Assembly: GCF_001667115.1 (NCBI RefSeq)
Contig: NZ_LZIJ01000102.1
Coordinates: forward strand, 1-34,625
Origin: Mycobacterium sp. 852002-51163_SCH5372311
Lineage (GTDB): Bacteria; Actinomycetota; Actinomycetes; Mycobacteriales; Mycobacteriaceae
Length of the DNA: 34,625 bases
Reading direction: 5' to 3'
The notes below the pieces were generated by a model. The model did not search any database. It worked only from the letters and a program-made list of their open reading frames with translations, and was not told the DNA's origin. Both the position numbers and the translations under genes were made by a program. The stretch's first letter is position 1. Every line of letters begins with the position of its first letter. Of this stretch, positions 33,993 to 34,625 are shown one piece after another.

Positions 33993-34625
33993 TCAGTCAA
34001 TCCCCTTGCGGCGGGCGAAATCTTCCACAAGATCGGCGGCGGCGGCGACACTTTCAGCTGGCTTGGTCATACGGGTCGCGAACTCGCGGGCCCGTGCGGC
34101 GTACTCCGGGGCGAGGATGGTGTGCAGGTCCTCTATCAGCGATTGCTCGGTAGTGCTCTCAAACGGCCGGGCGGTGCCCACCTCCAGCAGTTTGACCTGA
34201 GCTCCCCAGAGAATCTGATCGAGCCACGTCGAAAGGATCAACGTAGGTACTCCGGCGCGCAGCCCCGCGGCCGTGGTGCCCGTGCCGCCGTGGTGCACGA
34301 CGGCGCGGCAGGCCGGAAAGGCGGCCGCGAAATTCATTGTCCCCACTACTTTCACATGCTCGAATTGGGTGGCTTCGCTGAAATTAGTCCCGGCGGCGCA
34401 AACCAACGCTCGCTCGCCCAACTTCTCGCAAACCGTGGCGATCATGGCGAGTGTCTCCGCCGGTGATTTAAGCGGCATGCTGCCAAAACCGAAGAAGATC
34501 GGTGGTGTTCCCGCAGCAATCCATGAGGCGACTTCCTCATCGGCGTCCGTCGGCAACTCCATCGTCAGCGCGCCAACAAACGGTCGCTGGCCATCCCATT
34601 TCGCCCATTCGGCCGCCAGACCGGG
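33993..34625 (-). CDS. UDP/TDP-sugar glycosyltransferase (GT1 family, GPL GtfA/Rv1524-like), C-terminal part, partial
   Basis: The frame is open from the right edge (34625) to TGA 33993-33995, so 210 residues of the C-terminal half are present and the N-terminal acceptor domain is outside. It is not a complete gene starting at ATG 34562: the upstream codons continue as good family sequence (PGLAAEWAKWDGQRPFVG). Conserved elements are PPIFFGFGSMP, VVHHGGTGTTAAGLRAGVP (the nucleotide-sugar binding motif) and the following acidic/Gln region WLDQILWGAQ. This architecture is that of glycosyltransferases that decorate mycobacterial glycopeptidolipids and of the vancomycin GtfB type. It probably attaches a sugar to a hydroxyl of the lipopeptide, for example a Thr side chain. 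The sugar and site cannot be read from sequence. Confidence 0.88.
   Translation of the reverse strand, partial: PGLAAEWAKWDGQRPFVGALTMELPTDADEEVASWIAAGTPPIFFGFGSMPLKSPAETLAMIATVCEKLGERALVCAAGTNFSEATQFEHVKVVGTMNFAAAFPACRAVVHHGGTGTTAAGLRAGVPTLILSTWLDQILWGAQVKLLEVGTARPFESTTEQSLIEDLHTILAPEYAARAREFATRMTKPAESVAAAADLVEDFARRKGID

Noticed and set aside
33993..34562. Glycosyltransferase as a complete gene starting at ATG 34562
   Set aside because: The frame stays open to the window edge with good family sequence, so the Met is internal and the gene is truncated by the window.

Overview
The window looks like mycobacterial (or close actinobacterial relative) chromosome. G+C is high, the coding style is mycobacterial, and the gene set resembles the glycopeptidolipid (GPL) type of surface-lipid locus: an mbtH gene, two very large NRPS genes of mps1/mps2 style, a type I PKS with a MAS/Pks5-like C-terminus, a sugar-nucleotide epimerase/dehydratase, a small methyltransferase and a UGT-like glycosyltransferase. 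I infer the genus from protein style only; I ran no search.

Layout, left to right. Positions 2-673 (+) are the C-terminal end of a type I PKS (end of a ketoreductase plus a terminal ACP). A membrane methyltransferase of the isoprenylcysteine/phospholipid type follows 37 bp later (711-1385, +). It converges on the NRPS block, which fills 1430-30932 on the minus strand. Read in the direction of transcription, the NRPS block starts with mbtH (30970-31197). Next is a 3043-aa NRPS (C-A-PCP-E-C-A-PCP-E) whose first C domain is of the acyl-starter kind. It is followed, with a 14-nt overlap, by a 6794-aa NRPS (C-A-PCP-E / C-A-PCP / C-A-PCP / C-A-PCP / C-A-PCP-E / C-PCP). A roughly 520-bp non-coding stretch with small inverted repeats separates mbtH from a SAM-dependent methyltransferase (31719-32429, -). 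A divergent control region of about 380 bp leads to an NAD-dependent epimerase/dehydratase (32811-33920, +). A glycosyltransferase on the minus strand runs off the right edge (33993-34625).

How the genes could work together (inference). The two NRPSs form one assembly line with 7 adenylation domains, 8 condensation domains, 8 carrier domains and 4 epimerases. The predicted product is an N-acylated heptapeptide. Three A domains carry the pocket code DFWSVGMVHK and a fourth carries DYWSVGMVHK, close to the canonical threonine code DFWNIGMVHK. A Thr-rich lipopeptide with many hydroxyls would suit decoration by the adjacent glycosyltransferase, epimerase and methyltransferase. This is larger than the well-known GPL tetrapeptide core, although it shares an acyl-starter C domain and a second residue that is probably D-(allo)Thr.

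The most unusual points are: the last module is C-PCP with its A domain missing and no thioesterase or reductase follows; the boundary between the two NRPS genes is explained by one extra base inside a linker that is otherwise continuous at the other module junctions; one A domain has a 24-aa insertion beside its substrate pocket; and the left edge of the window is an extreme G/C stretch in which the PKS ketoreductase active-site residues are altered, which may be a sequence-quality artefact. I saw no tRNA, rRNA, CRISPR array, transposase or phage gene.
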